In this document: positions 25,644-38,236 of the stretch, piece by piece
Layout: every line of letters begins with the position of its first letter
How positions within the stretch are numbered: position 1 is the stretch's first letter
Origin: Thuidium tamariscinum
Lineage: Eukaryota > Streptophyta > Bryopsida > Hypnales > Thuidiaceae
Direction: 5' to 3'
DNA: 64,000 nucleotides
NCBI GenBank assembly: GCA_947034885.2
Contig: OX344752.2
Location: 2,666,001 to 2,730,000, forward strand
Program-made: the position numbers and the translations under genes
The notes under the pieces: model-generated
The model's database searches: none
Told to the model about the DNA's origin: nothing
What the model saw: the letters and a program-made list of their open reading frames with translations, nothing else

Positions 25644-26431
25644 GTAGAGGTATCTATAGTTGATCACTTAAGTGATTTTCAGGTAGATTGTGAGCAATGT
25701 GAGGCAAGTGAAATTTTCACCAAGTAAGAAGATAGGAAATATAAGGATTGCAAATTTTCCCAAAATTTTATTCCTTACATTCAAAATACTATGGTTTTTG
25801 GAAGCCAAAAAATTATCTAGACTAATAGCCAATGTCTAGGCTCTTCCAATTCCAATCTTAGGCTAAGTACTTTCCAACTCACTACTTCCTACTTTCTTGC
25901 TCACTACTTTGGGACATGTATCATGATCTTTTAGGGCCCAATTTTGAAATGGAGGAAAAAACACAATCCAACCTTTGGTTGGAAGCATACTCTAGCCTTG
26001 ATTGGAAATAGCTGTACTCTACAGGTTGGATATGGGTCCTTGGTCGAGAATGGGTAGAATAACATTGCCAATCACCGCACAAGGGAAATTCAAATCCATC
26101 TCCACAACACAATAGGAACTTGCAAACTCTCAAACTTGACACAGTTATTCAATGCCATGTTAAGATTCACTTCCAACAATAAATCTGCACAGAGGGTTCC
26201 TCATGTAAATTTTGTTGCAATTTATATGTATCAGGCTGGAAATTTCTTGAAAATAACATTGCTGCCCTTCACCACACAGTGTGTGGTGCCTGCTTCATAG
26301 TTAGATTTCTCATTCCCATTGTTGCATTCACAAAGTTGGAGAACTGTGCGGTGGGTGTCTGGTGTTTAGCAGTTGTACTGTCCGGTGTTTGGAAGTGTCC
26401 GGTCAATGACAGGTTTACTCTACCTCTACCT
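25644..26431. mobile_element. TA-flanked element with AGGTAGAGGTA ends, 788 bp
   Basis: TA at 25642-25643 and 26432-26433 flanks inverted ends AGGTAGAGGTA and TACCTCTACCT. The interior is noncoding, with some higher-GC stretches (25990-26410). Same terminal style as the families at 23121, 57795 and 58757. Confidence 0.65.
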
Positions 26432-26433
26432 TA

Positions 26434-27880
26434 CACTTTTTAGACATTTAGGTTGTTTCAAGTGGTTCAGCTTTATGTGAGTTGTAATGTAAACCGCAAC
26501 TGATTGGAAATAGAGCAGCCTAAACTGTGGAAATGGGGGTGGTCGAGAATGGGTTGCCTTATCTACCTTAGAAGGAGTTCTCACATCATTCTCACATCAT
26601 TCATAGCCAGGGAATGGAAGAAATAAAAGGAGCCAATTTACAAGCTGGGGAAGGGACATGATGGGCTCTCGATTCATTCCTGATTGGGAATCTTTCCCTG
26701 TAAAAACAAAATCCAAAAGTGTAGGTGTACATACAGTAAAATAGGATGTATGATACCCTCGTCAGTATGGAGGGTAGTGCAATCATGTACTGAATAATAC
26801 AAAGACTAAATAATACAAGGAATTTTATTTACAATGATTTATCTCTGTATAAATAGAAAGTGGTACCCTATGCTACAGTCAGATTGGTTAAAAAGTAATT
26901 TAAAGTATAATTAAATATGGCATCCAATGGAATTTCAAAAAAAAAGAAAATATTTTGGCATAATTGAATAGTGTAGATTGAAATATGAAAGAGGATAATC
27001 TTGATCCTAAAAAAACAACTATGAAGTCAAAAGTGTGAGTACTGGTAAAGTGACTACAGATATTGGTAAAGTTGTGAGTACTACTAAAGGCCACAAAATA
27101 TTCCAAACCTTGTACACTGAACTTCCAAAAACTTTGAATCAAGCTAAAGAATAGAAATTCAAGTAAAAAAGAAATGATTTTGTATAGGGCCTAACAAAAC
27201 TACTTCTATTGTGTGCAACTTTAGTTAATGTCACAACTTTTTTTCTTCCATCTTTTAGTTAACTTCCAAGTAATAATGCCCCGAGGAATAACATTTAGAA
27301 CTTCATTGCCCTTTTTCTAATTTCATAGTCACTTGCTCTAATAGAAGTCGAATTAAGGTTCTTGTTTAAGGGATATGATGTACTAGTTAGAATACTGATT
27401 TTTCTATACATTGAAGGAACTACCACACAATGGTTGTTATGTAGCTTCTATCACCTAAAAAGCTCTAATTGATGTCATGCTTCATTGCCTTTACTCTAGT
27501 TTCTTTCTTACACAAGAGATTCTATTTGCTAAAAGAATGTATGAACAATACAACTTGAACAATACAAAAATACAAAAATAGGAAGAAGAATTCAACTCCT
27601 AAAATTCTAGTATTAAATATAATAATATAACTTTGAATTCAAAATAATAATAATTAAAAAATTCATCATCCAAAAATAATTTTAAAAAAACAAAAAAACA
27701 AAACCTCTAAATGATCAACATCATTCTTTTAAATAGATAATTCTTTCTCTTCATCAATTTTTATAGATATATTATTGGGCTTTTCTTAAAGCCTCCTCAA
27801 ATAATATCAATTGTCCAAAATGTACTTTTGAATCATTCATCAGTCATTCCAAATGACCCACTCCATCATTTCCAGATTTA
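26434..27880. other. AT-rich spacer before the gene-rich block
   Basis: No gene or paired element recognised. Confidence 0.45.
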
Positions 27881-28089
27881 AATTAAAGAGATAAGGTAGT
27901 GGAGAGAAATTTATGGAAAGCAGCTACAAGGGAACGGAAGGGAACGGAAGGGAACAGAATGGGAGCAACCCTTTGTACAGTACTGGTACGCAGCGCCCCA
28001 GTACCGACGGGCAGCCCGCAGAAGATGATGAAGGGCAAAAAGTGGAGCCAGAGGAATGAAGGACAGAGAGGGCGACTTTGAATCTTACC

Positions 28090-28460
28090 CTGTAGAGTGT
28101 AGAGTGGAGAGTGTAGACCCATGGCGGGTCCTACCAATAATGGGTCTCCTATCCAAAGGGGGCGTTCCGGCCCGCGCCCTCTCCCGTCCCCTGGCTTCGC
28201 CCAAAAACAAGAAAGAGCCGGCCATCCCTTCATGAAGCCAACACTGTCGTCGCCGTCGTACCTGGCGTCTCTGCGGCCGCTGCTCCGCAACCTCAGGCCC
28301 AAGAGCAGGAACGCTCCAAGCCCCTCCTCCCTAGACTTCCATCTCCTCAATCTCTTCTCATTGCCCTGTTCTCCTCTCTTGCTTCCCTGCGCTTGGCGTT
28401 CATGTTCACTCTCGCGCCGTCGCTCGCTGCCCTGCCTGCCGCCTTCACGCCTCGCTAGGT
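28090..28460 (+). other. GC- and CT-rich leader-like segment upstream of the 30013 gene
   Basis: The base composition changes sharply here to GC-rich, CT-rich sequence typical of a plant promoter and 5' leader. A GTACTAC donor-like site follows CGCTAG at about 28458, and a strong acceptor (GGTGTCGCAG) lies three bases before the ATG at 30013. I therefore infer a leader exon and a 1.5-kb leader intron. A 153-codon frame at 28121-28582 begins ATGGCGGGTCCTACC. It shows no known domain and could be an upstream frame or chance. Confidence 0.4.
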
Positions 28461-30012
28461 ACTACTTATTTCATGCTCATGCTCACACTTGCACTCGCAC
28501 ACTCAAACTCACACTCGCCTTGCATTGGAGTTTCTCTTCGTGGATGCGGCGGCGTGAGTTTGATCCAGATCACGCTCCGTAGGTTTTAGAATCTTCTGTC
28601 TGGGTTAGAAGGTGTCGGGGGAACTTGGATGCGCTCTGACTTGCGCATGAGTCCTGTGCCTGATGAAGGATCCGAGTGGCGAGGTTGAAGAGATTGGAGA
28701 TTTCCTGTGGTGAGACTGGAGTTTTGGTTCTATTTCGGTATTGGATGTGATGTGGATCTCTTGCTGCTTTTACTTGAATGTGAAGTTTTGAGTGGAGTTT
28801 AGTAGGAGTGTTCCTTTCGTGAGAACCGCACTTGTTTTGGTAGCCTCTCTGAAAGTCCGATTTTCTTGCCGTCGTTTTATGATCTCGTAGCATCTGTGTT
28901 TTCACAAGCCTGCGGTTAGTGTGCAACAGGTTGTTCCATTGACATTGGTGTTGATAACTATCAAAACGTAGAAGATTTTAGATTTTAGAGAATGCTTAGT
29001 TGCGGGAGTGAGTGAGGGATAAAGTCCCGTGGATGGACTTTTAGTTGTCCTTTTTGCCCATCGGCTACGCTGTGGATGTCTAATTGTGCGCTCTCTTGTA
29101 AGGAGCCTCGCGAGGCAATGCATCGTTCCCGTTGTGATAGCGGACTTGTTCCAGTCGCTCTCGGTTCCGATTATTGTGCCGTCATTGTATGATCTCATAG
29201 TGTTTATCCCCTTTTTTGAGCCTGGCGTTATTGTTTGAGCATGAGCAAGTGTCGACATTGATTCTGCCAACTATCTAATCGTTTACCTCTCTAGGACGTT
29301 AGATTTCATCATTCGCTTTGGTCGCGACAGTGAGTAGTCTATAGACTGTCGAAGATTGACTTATGGTGCTTTTCTTAGCTCTCATCGGTTTCCTCACATT
29401 TGTGCACCTAGTGCTTGTCAAAAGCCTCGTGAGGCGGCGTCTCGATTCCTTTCTGAACACGAATAGCATTCCTCTCTTCCTTTCCTTGAATCGTGGAATC
29501 AATGTTAGTTTGTTAGCGAGTTTTTTTTGTTAGCTCTGAACAGTCAGTTTCGTTTCGAATTTGCTAAAAGTGCTGGTGATGTGGCATAATACAAGATTGT
29601 AATGTACTGGATTCTGCCAGCTGATAAAAGGGCTTAGTATTGTTGCCGACTGATTCTGGAGTAGCTTTAGGGATTAGAGGTAGAGACAAAAGTGCAGTTA
29701 GGTTGGAAATCCTTTTTTTTTGTTTTTGTGTGTGTGTATGTATCACGTCGTTTTCCCCATCAATCCTACCGTCTCCCCAGAAAACATTTGTAGATGGTTT
29801 TTTGAAACATTTCAGTTTTTCTCTTTGCTAGATAGTATTCAGTGCTCTTGAAGTAGTATTAAACGTATATCGAAAAGATCTTGTATATTGACGCTGGTGC
29901 GGAAATTCTAGCGAGTAAATAACACTGAATTTTTACATATGCGGAATCGTGTGCTTGGAGCAACTTGTTGCGTGTTTTGACCTGTACGTTGGTCCTAGTC
30001 GGTGTCGCAGAT

Positions 30013-32399
30013 ATGGAGAAAGAGACGGAGCTACATGTGTCGCGAAAAACGAGAGAGAATGACGGAGTGCAGCTGAAGCCTCTGCAACCTCTTCCACAGA
30101 GTAAGGTAGTGTTTGAGCTTCCTAGACCGGAAGTTGCTGATGACGATGACGATGCCTACGACTGCATTTCCCTCAAAGAATGGCAGCCGTCAGAGACGAA
30201 GACCTCCTCCATGGACTCCACTGGGGCATCTTACAATGCGTGGAAACCAGTGAAGGAGAAAGACGGTTCTTCGAAGGGCAGTGTGCGTTCGCGTCCCATT
30301 TCCGGCTACAAACCTCTTGTCGAGAGTAACGGGGACGTCTGCTTGCCGCCCTCCATCCACGGAGATGCCCACCCTCAGCTACCCTCGGACGAAATTGACG
30401 AAGCAGACGACCAGGAAGAGGACGATCTCGACAATGGGACATTCGAGGACGGACTCGAAGATGATCTCGAAGACGAACCGGAAGTTGAATCCAACGATGT
30501 CGCGACGGAGTCAGAAAATGCCGACAATCGTCCGAAAGTATCCCACCACCATCACAGCATCAGTCTCGTGAATGGAATCGCCCCTCCGCCTACCCAGCGC
30601 ACGGGCGGAATTGCATTCGACATCACCCTCGACGACCATGAAGGCAGCCAGTCGCGACGTTCCACGGGGTCAAGCCGAGGCAGCTCTCTCCGGGTCTCCT
30701 TCATCAACGATGTGATGCTCGATTCTCCCAGCCCTCCCCGGAACACCAGCAAATCACCATTTCGCTCACGTCCAAATCAAATCAAAAGCCCCGCCAAATC
30801 TAAACCTAGTTGGGAGAGCTCAACGAAGATTGGCACGCCAGCACCACCTATGCCCAAGAAGTTCGTCCGACCCACTTTGCATGGCATTAAAGTGAAGAAG
30901 GGTGAAGGTGGTGTGGCGAAGACCGCTATGAGGGCGTTCGCTTCGTCCATTGAAACTGAGAAAGGCTTCAAAGCAAGAGAAGGTCTGCCGAGGGAGGCAC
31001 TTGGTCGGTCCTGGGATCCACAGTTCTGCGGGGGAGGCGAGTACGACTCCGTCTCGCAGCTTATTTCCAGATCGCTCATCTCAACCGAGGACAACAAGAA
31101 GGAACACTCGAACGGAATCAGTTCTAAACCCACGCGTCCTTCCGTGCCCCGAAACAATGGCGTTCGTAAGCATGACGACCATGACTTGCAGAACGGAGGC
31201 GAGGTATTGAACGTGTTTTTGGCCGTAATTCTCTGTTTGTGTAACTTCAGATTTCTTCCCCACTTCATCTTGGGATTGCCTTCAACCTGCTATGGTATTA
31301 CATGAACTTCGAACTCTCTATCACTCAAGTTTTTAATGCTCCATTGTTGCGGAGGTTTTTGATCTATTATTGCCCTAATTCAAGTGGATGTACAGAAATT
31401 GCATCCTCTGCTTTGTTCTCCGTGTTCTGTCTTGTTATTCTTAAGTAATTCGCCTGTCTGAATGATCGAATTGATGATTCATCCGGCGTGTAGGTTGTAG
31501 CTCTCGAATTTCGTGACCGTTTTTATTTCTATTTATGTCAAGCTAGGATATATGGTTTCTTGCGTTAGATTTTATGATGGATACTGCTGATCGGGCTATA
31601 AATTTCGCTGACATCAAGGTGGACATCGTCGTAGTGAAGATTTATAGTTTCACTTCCCGGGAAGGCGTTACCCTATCATTGAAACAAATCTTCTTGAATC
31701 ACCAAGTCATTTATGTTGCTCTTCTCAGGTCTTGAAGCCGGCATTGCCAGGCAGTGGTGGCATCACAGAAACCAACAAACTGACAGGAGACTTCGGAAAA
31801 CTGTTCAGCAAGTTGCGACGAGCATCTGCTCCTCTGTCGAAGCCTCCATCGAAGCAAAAACCTGCAGAGCATCCCAAGCCGACATCAGCCCCTATGGTCA
31901 CCAAAATTTCAAGAGCGAACTCAACACCAGTTGAGAATTCGAAATCCACACTCAAGAAGTCTCTCGCTCCTCTTCATTCCCTGGACTCAAGTAGTACAAA
32001 TCAGAAGTTCGCCATTGGCAGTTACGCAAGCCTGAAGCTCCTGCAAGAGTGCGCGCAAACTGAGAAATCCACAATAGTAACCCCTGCTTACAATGTGCAC
32101 AAACCCCGGAAGATCAGAGACCACGAACCTCATCGTCATTACTACAAGACTATCTCTAAAACCCTTGATTCAAAGCTCAAGTAAGTTGTCTAACTATTGG
32201 TACATAAGCATATTTTCCCTCAACTGGTCAGTCCTAGTCCATCTTGAACTGTACTTGGGTCGCTCGACATGTGCATCAAGGTGTTACTTTCTGCCCTTAA
32301 GGGTGATGATCACTCCTGGGGATGTTATCCCACTCCTTTGGGTCTCTCTGTTCTGCTCAATTTTAACTCTGTTTTTTCTATTTCTTCTGCAGAGCCTAG
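30013..32399 (+). CDS. Low-complexity, probably disordered plant protein of unknown function
   Basis: Exon 30013-31203 starts MEKETELHVSRKTRE right after an acceptor-like CAG, which is why this ATG is preferred to the upstream one at 29965. The GT donor at 31204 joins the acceptor before 31729 in frame (GGE then VLKPALPG). The second exon reads to TAA at 32182-32184 (548 residues). Alternatively, a strong GTAAGT donor at 32181 and a CT-rich tract with CTGCAG before 32393 remove that stop, and TAG at 32397-32399 follows two codons later (549 residues). The protein has an Asp/Glu-rich stretch (about residues 120-165), Ser/Pro-rich segments, LHGIKVKKGEGG, RSWDPQFCGGGEYDSVSQL and a basic LFSKLRRASAPLSKP tail. 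No signal peptide, membrane segment or enzyme motif. I do not recognise the family. Confidence 0.75.
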
Positions 32400-33400
32400 A
32401 GCTGGCGGGTCATGTTGCTCATGACGCTGCTGTGGATTTCTCTACAGCTGAGCTTAGCTTCTGGTTCAGATTAGAACATTAAAGTTATCTATCCACAGCA
32501 ACAGCAAAAGAAAAGTACAAAAAATATCTGGATCGAGAGATTGGTCTCTGTACATATCAATCCCCTGCCGTTTTTCTAGCGGTTGATACTGCATCGAGTT
32601 CTGTCATGCGGAGCTTGACCTGGAGACTATAAGCGGACATCATATTTTTGAACCCACCTGCCAGTTTACGAGCGTTGCTCCTCAGGATTTGGAGTTCTTG
32701 ATGGCCAACACCAGTGACAAGCTTCAAGGTCCTCGGATTCCAAGTATGTGGTCCTGAACCCCTTCTCATTGAATCTCTGCCCATTCCTAATTTGGTTCGA
32801 ACTTCTGGTGGCTTGTGTGTGCTGATTGTGAACGCTTTACGCAGGACTACCTTGAATGTAACGCGGGGGCAACATGGAAACTCCGATGGCGTTTTGGAGT
32901 TGTCACTAATCTAGCTGGAGTTTTGCTTTTAAGCGATGTATTTCTTCAGGATAACAGTCAGATGTAGAGACGTGGTGGTGCCAATGATGCACTCTTACTC
33001 TGCTATCTTCTCTTGTAAACTAGCCAGATTTCAGAAAACCAGTTGCAGAGGTTTTCCGAGGGAGTATTTATTTTGTTCCATAATTTGAGGATGCCAAAGC
33101 TGATTATGATCTGGTTTCCGCTTGAAGTGGAGGTGGTTCTTGAAGAGGCCGTGTCATCTTTCAGCTGTTGGGACCATACAGTTTAATTGTAACATCAGCA
33201 TTTATTCTTTAATTATAAATTTCTATCATTTTTATCATAGTCGAACAAGACAGTTATATGCGACATTTATCGAGGTTTCTGGGAGTGTTCTCTGTAAACA
33301 TAATGTTTACATTGACCTGTGTTGTATTTGTGTACTTTTGTTGGGGATGATAACAGTTTGTTCCATCTTTGGAATTTGTGAGCATGTTCTTGCAATTTAC
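32400..33400 (+). other. Probable 3' untranslated region of the 30013 gene and spacer
   Basis: Follows the inferred terminal exon start at 32393. Moderately GC-rich up to about 33100 with no domain-bearing frame, then AT-rich. The polyadenylation site is not determined. Confidence 0.4.
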
Positions 33401-33402
33401 TA

Positions 33403-33483
33403 CTCCCTCTGTTTCTGAATAATACGAGTTTTTCTTCCGAAAATCATGAAGGAAACACTGGTATTATTCACAAATGGAGGGTG
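33403..33483. mobile_element. Stowaway MITE, 81 bp
   Basis: TA target duplication (33401-33402 and 33484-33485). The left end CTCCCTCTGTTTCTGAATAA matches the inverse of the right end (TTATTCACAAATGGAGGGTG) over about 26 bp with few mismatches. CTCCCTC termini and TA target are diagnostic of plant Stowaway (mariner-related) MITEs. Confidence 0.92.
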
Positions 33484-33521
33484 TATTTGATGAGAGTATT
33501 TCCCCTTCAATTTTATTTTTC

Positions 33522-34757
33522 TTAACCTCTCATTGCCCAAGGGGACAAAAAGTGTCCTCACAGAGTTTGGTAGTCCAATTCAAAATGTTGTAACTTTTGC
33601 ATTCAATGTTTGAATTTAATAAAATTTTAATGGAAAAATTGTGCATTCTAATCTAGTTTGTGTGGTAAAATTTTTAGATCAATTGAAGATGTATTGATCA
33701 TTTGAAAGCCATTCGAAGTTCATAGGTTCAATTTGAGTTCATCAAATTGCATTTTGATGGCATCTACTTTGAGAGCTTGTATCTTTTTTGTCCAACGCTT
33801 GTTTTTAGTAAAATTTATTGGATTATATTCCTCTTAAAGTCTAGTTTTTGTTGTAAAATTTTCATGTCAATTTAAGTTCTTTTAATTGTTTGGGAGCAAT
33901 TCAAAGTTCAAAATCTAGACATTTTTGGATCTTAGTGAATTTTGATGGCTTGTTTCTTCTTCATTTACTATCTATTTCCAATAATTTATTTAGAGAAGGC
34001 ATACTAGGCAACATTGTGGTTAACATTTCAATCTCTTTCATATGCCTTTTATTTGGGGCAAGCAATGTTGCCTTCTAAATTATTATAACACATCTTTGTT
34101 TCATTTTCAGCCCCCCAATGCTCACAAATTTCAAGTCTGGGTGCACTTGAGGTAACATGAGCCATGGACGACGTGCTTTGGGTCCTTTTTTGAGGCCTTT
34201 TTGGAATATTTTGTAGAATATTTCATTCAAAAATGTCTCCAATTGCATTGAAAATAATTCAAAATATATTCAATTGAAATATTGATGGCAAATTCTATTC
34301 AAAAGTTCAAAAATTTCAATGAAAAGGTTTGTTATTCATCAAATAAAGCACACCACTAAAGAATACAAAGGACTGGTTACAGTACCTTTGTAAGTCCTTT
34401 TGATGTCCTGTTTTTAGTTAGAATGCATTCATATTTTGACACATAATATGTCTATATATATAAAACATTGACATATAATTTTTTTTCATTCTTTTGAATA
34501 TTTTTAGTTGTTATAATGAAGATTCCATGGAAAAAAGCATTGGTTACGAGAATAGTGGCTCATGTTACCTCAAGTACACCCGTCTAAGACCACATGGTTG
34601 GTCAAATTGGATTGATTTCTATTCTAGTGGATTGAGCATAGAATTGTTCTCATCCATCTTGAACAAACCACAACACAATTCATAACCAGTCTTCCCCTAC
34701 CAATAGAAATGTGGCATAATCAACCCAAAAGTGGTCGACCGGTCCTTAATGGGTTAA
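33522..34757. mobile_element. TTAA-flanked element related to 19971-20947, about 1236 bp
   Basis: Begins TTAACCTCTCATTGCCCAAG. From 33530 to about 33950 it follows the 19971 element block by block (AAGTGTCCTCACA, GTAACTTTTGCAT, GGTTCAATTTGAGTTCA). The right end GGTCCTTAATGGGTTAA is more degenerate. A segment at 34127-34152 (CACTTGAGGTAACATGAG) is repeated inverted at 34556-34585, suggesting internal foldback structure. Noncoding. Confidence 0.6.
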
Positions 34758-36000
34758 TAGTTCTTGGAGTTGAGAAGCAAAGAAATAAATGTGAAAGTAG
34801 AGAAGATATTGAAGAAATGTCCATACAATGGGGATAATCTAAATGGCTTAGATCTTGGTGTGAATGTAAACTTTAGGTACATGGGATCCCTTATCAAGTG
34901 TTCACGTGAGTCTTAAAATATTTGATAAGTCTATTGATGTGATCTATCTTCAATGCATAAATGTGTTTGTTTTAAATTCTCCTACATTACATGATTGGGA
35001 CTTTTTTCACCTTGGAGAAAACACTAGAATTTATTGTCTACTTTTGATGATAAATTTTGAAAATAGCTAAAAAAATTAATGAAATTAGGTTGCCTTGTCT
35101 AGCAAAGTTACCTCATGATTCATGACTTGTCTACATGGAGGCACGTGTAATTCTTTGAATTGGGGCTGGAACTAGTGCACCAATATACACCACTATACAT
35201 GTAGTTTTGGGTTGATGAAAATTACAACATCTTTAAACAATAGCAATAAATATTTATAGTGTATAATGTCAAAAAAATTTGTGAAGGGAAATCTAATTTC
35301 ACTATTCAATGCAATTGAGGTTGTTGAGAGGATGTTTAATATAGTGTATTTTGGTCATTTCTTGGCTATTTACTCTTGATGTGAATTTTTTTAGCCATCA
35401 AAAAGATGTTTTTTGAATTTGAGTCCAACTAATGACATGAAAGATATCAAGTGTAGTTTCTAATCCAATTATAATCTTGAAAAATCCATAAATTACAATA
35501 TTTTATAGCAATATGCACTTTGGACTTGTAACCATCATTTGTTGATTTTTAAATCTCAAAATCATATTGTAATTATGTTTTATACCATGATATCATGCAC
35601 TATAATATACATCTATAGATAAAATTTCAGATTTTGAGTGTATTATGCATTCGATATGACTATTGTCTTCATTTTTTTCTTACAAAATTCATGATAAATC
35701 TCCACCACCACCACCCAAATTTGAAGTTTTTAATGACTTGTATGGTAGACATATAATTTTATCTCTGAAAAATAAATATAAATTTTTTCATTGCAAAATG
35801 GAAGCAAATAGAGTGAGGTGATGGACAATGAGGCTTGAAATCAGTTGAAAGAGTGAGTTCTCTTCAGAGATTCCCTAGGATTGAGATCCATGCATCATCG
35901 TCCACCCCGGTTCTTGGCCATTTTCACAATGAAGAAGACTCTAGAACTAGACATCGTAGATCTACGTACAGTGAAGATATCAAGTGGCGCATTCATAGAT
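34758..36000. other. AT-rich spacer, no gene recognised
   Basis: Only chance open frames. Composition changes abruptly to GC-rich near 36040. Confidence 0.45.
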
Positions 36001-36059
36001 GACAGACATGGGGGGAATGATAACGATAGTCCGTGGCGGGAGTAACGATAGTTAGTGGC

Positions 36060-37100
36060 GAGGAGTGACGATAGTGAGTGGATCAGTTGTAACTGACCGA
36101 GGCGGGGGAGGGAAGCGACGAAAAAGATTGGGCTACGTTCAACTGTCGTCAACCGCCTTGCCGCTCCTCGCCGCCTTGAAAGCCCGCCCTCTTCGTCTCC
36201 GTCTTCGTCTTCACCCTCAGTTCCCCGCCCTCCGTTGCCCTTCGCCTTTCGTCTCTCTCGCTGCTTTCGTTGTCCTCGTTGCCCCGTCGCCGCTCGTCGA
36301 TCTGCATTGGGCCGTCCACTCTCTCGCGTCAGTGTCGGCGCTCATGCAGCCGCAGTTCCGTCGTCTTTATAATTTGGCTCTGTTTCATCTTGCTGTGTTT
36401 CATCCCTCCCCGCCCGGCCACCCGTGCGTTTTCCTAGCTTCGGAGCTCTAGCTTCTTGCTTCTTCGCGTGTTATTTTGTGCCTTGTTTTGTGCCCTGTGA
36501 GAGTTTGAATTTTTGCCTGCCACAGTTGCGAGAGCTCGCGTTCCTTCTCTCGTGGCTCTCTTCCAGTGGGAGAGCGTGATTGGCATTGCCTCAAACGAGT
36601 CGATGTGAAATTGACATTGCCGTCGTCAGTGTCGATCGTTTGCTGTTTAATCGATCGTCAATCTTTGTGCTGAGTGTTTGTTGTCAGTGATTTTCACTAT
36701 CGTAAAAGTTGTTCGAAATTTTTGATGATGAAAGTGAGTTGTGAGTTTGAAATATTTTGAAGAGTGAGTAATCGATCATCTTGTATGAACCTCGTGTTGT
36801 TTTGTGAACTATGCACAGAGAGGCATTGCAGGATTTCTTCAAGGTTTTCTGTTGGTGAGCTGGTGTGTTGATGTGCTTCAGATCTTCCTTCTAGCTCCGG
36901 TCCTTAGTTTCTGTTCGTAGGCTGGACTTTCCTCATGAAATCGCGATGCCTTGTTCGTCTGCATGATTCGGAGTTTGAGGTCGTTGTTCAACTTCATTGC
37001 CAGAGGAGGTGAACGAAAACATTTGTGTCATATTTTTGCGACTCGTGACTCGTGTCGTGAACCTTGCTGACGAAAGCCACGAAGGCAGCTTGCTTCGGTA
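36060..37100 (+). other. GC-rich, CT-rich leader-like segment upstream of the expansin gene
   Basis: Strong shift to GC/CT-rich sequence (36060-36480) like the segments preceding the other genes here, then intron-like sequence. It is the only such segment before the expansin ATG at 38237, so it may be a distal leader exon of that gene or a separate noncoding transcript. The 128-codon frame at 36065-36451 has no recognised domain. The link to expansin is inference. Confidence 0.3.
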
Positions 37101-38236
37101 AATTCTCTCGTTCTTTGAAAGTTTGCCATCTTCTTACTATTTTCTTGTTAAACTTTGACAGTAGCGTGATTCAAAACGTTAAGTATCGTGTTCAGTTTGC
37201 ATGCCAATAGAAATCAAAACAAGAAATGAAGAGCATGCGACTGAAGCCGATACTCTCTGAAAAACACTGCAATTACAATATGATGCGTGCTGACAGCTTG
37301 TATCCTTACTTGAAGCAAGCTTCACTGCGGAAAATTGTGAACACTGCATTCTGAGAGTAGACGATAGCTTAATTCAATTACTACAACGAAGCTCATGTGT
37401 ACGGCTACAATTTTTGCGTCAAGAGAGCTTCTAGTCCCTCTCAAATCCTTGCACCGTTGCACTAAACTACGTGTATTTTTTAGCTCCAATTGTCAAGTCT
37501 TTACAACTCTCCGACCTCGAAGTCTACACATCATCATAAACTCCTGCTGCGATTCGTTGCAATGGAAAATGAAAGGGGTTCCTAAATTTGACATCAGTTT
37601 CTGCTAATCAGTTCCTAATTTCCTCTGATTACCTATAGTGACGTATGTAGCTTCTATTCGCCGGTGGAAAGCCCCTTGGAACTCAAATATGTAATCATTT
37701 CTTAATGAACTCAGACAGCCTGTCTGGGAAACTCTACTATGACAGTGAACATCTCTTGGCTCCCTTTGCTACGATGAGAGAAACTTTCATTCCTCCTGCC
37801 GAGTGGAAATACGTCGTGTCTCCCCTCCTTCCATACCTCCTTCCAATACGTTCCATCCCGAAATGTTGCCTCTTCTCCTCGCCACCTCGTCTGTCATATC
37901 ATTGTACTCGTTCGAATTCCGCTACCATTATCATAGACTTGAAATCCTTCAAGGCACCATAGCAAACTCTGTGGTCTCAATCACGGTAACAAATAGCAGA
38001 GTCTCTTCCATACGAGGAGCCAAGTAATGGACATTGCAAAGTGCAATGAGCTGTCGTGAGGCTAGGTGAAGCCGCGACTGCACAAATAAGTAAAATCCAT
38101 ACTACTCGTGATATGAATTTGAAGGTTCTTGGACACACTTCAAAACTCAATGGTAGACCATTTGAGATGGTGCATTCTTATCTGGACTCTAACGGGAAAA
38201 ACGTGATATGATCCTCGCTGCAGTAAATTAAGAGCG
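37101..38236. other. Region upstream of the expansin start
   Basis: No coding exon recognised. Probably promoter or leader-intron sequence. Confidence 0.35.

Noticed and set aside
27883-28350. 155-codon minus-strand frame opposite the leader of the 30013 gene
   Set aside because: GC-rich sequence gives long frames on both strands; no recognisable domain, and the plus strand has leader features.
30777-31268. 163-codon minus-strand frame
   Set aside because: Lies antisense to a well-supported exon; shadow of that coding sequence.
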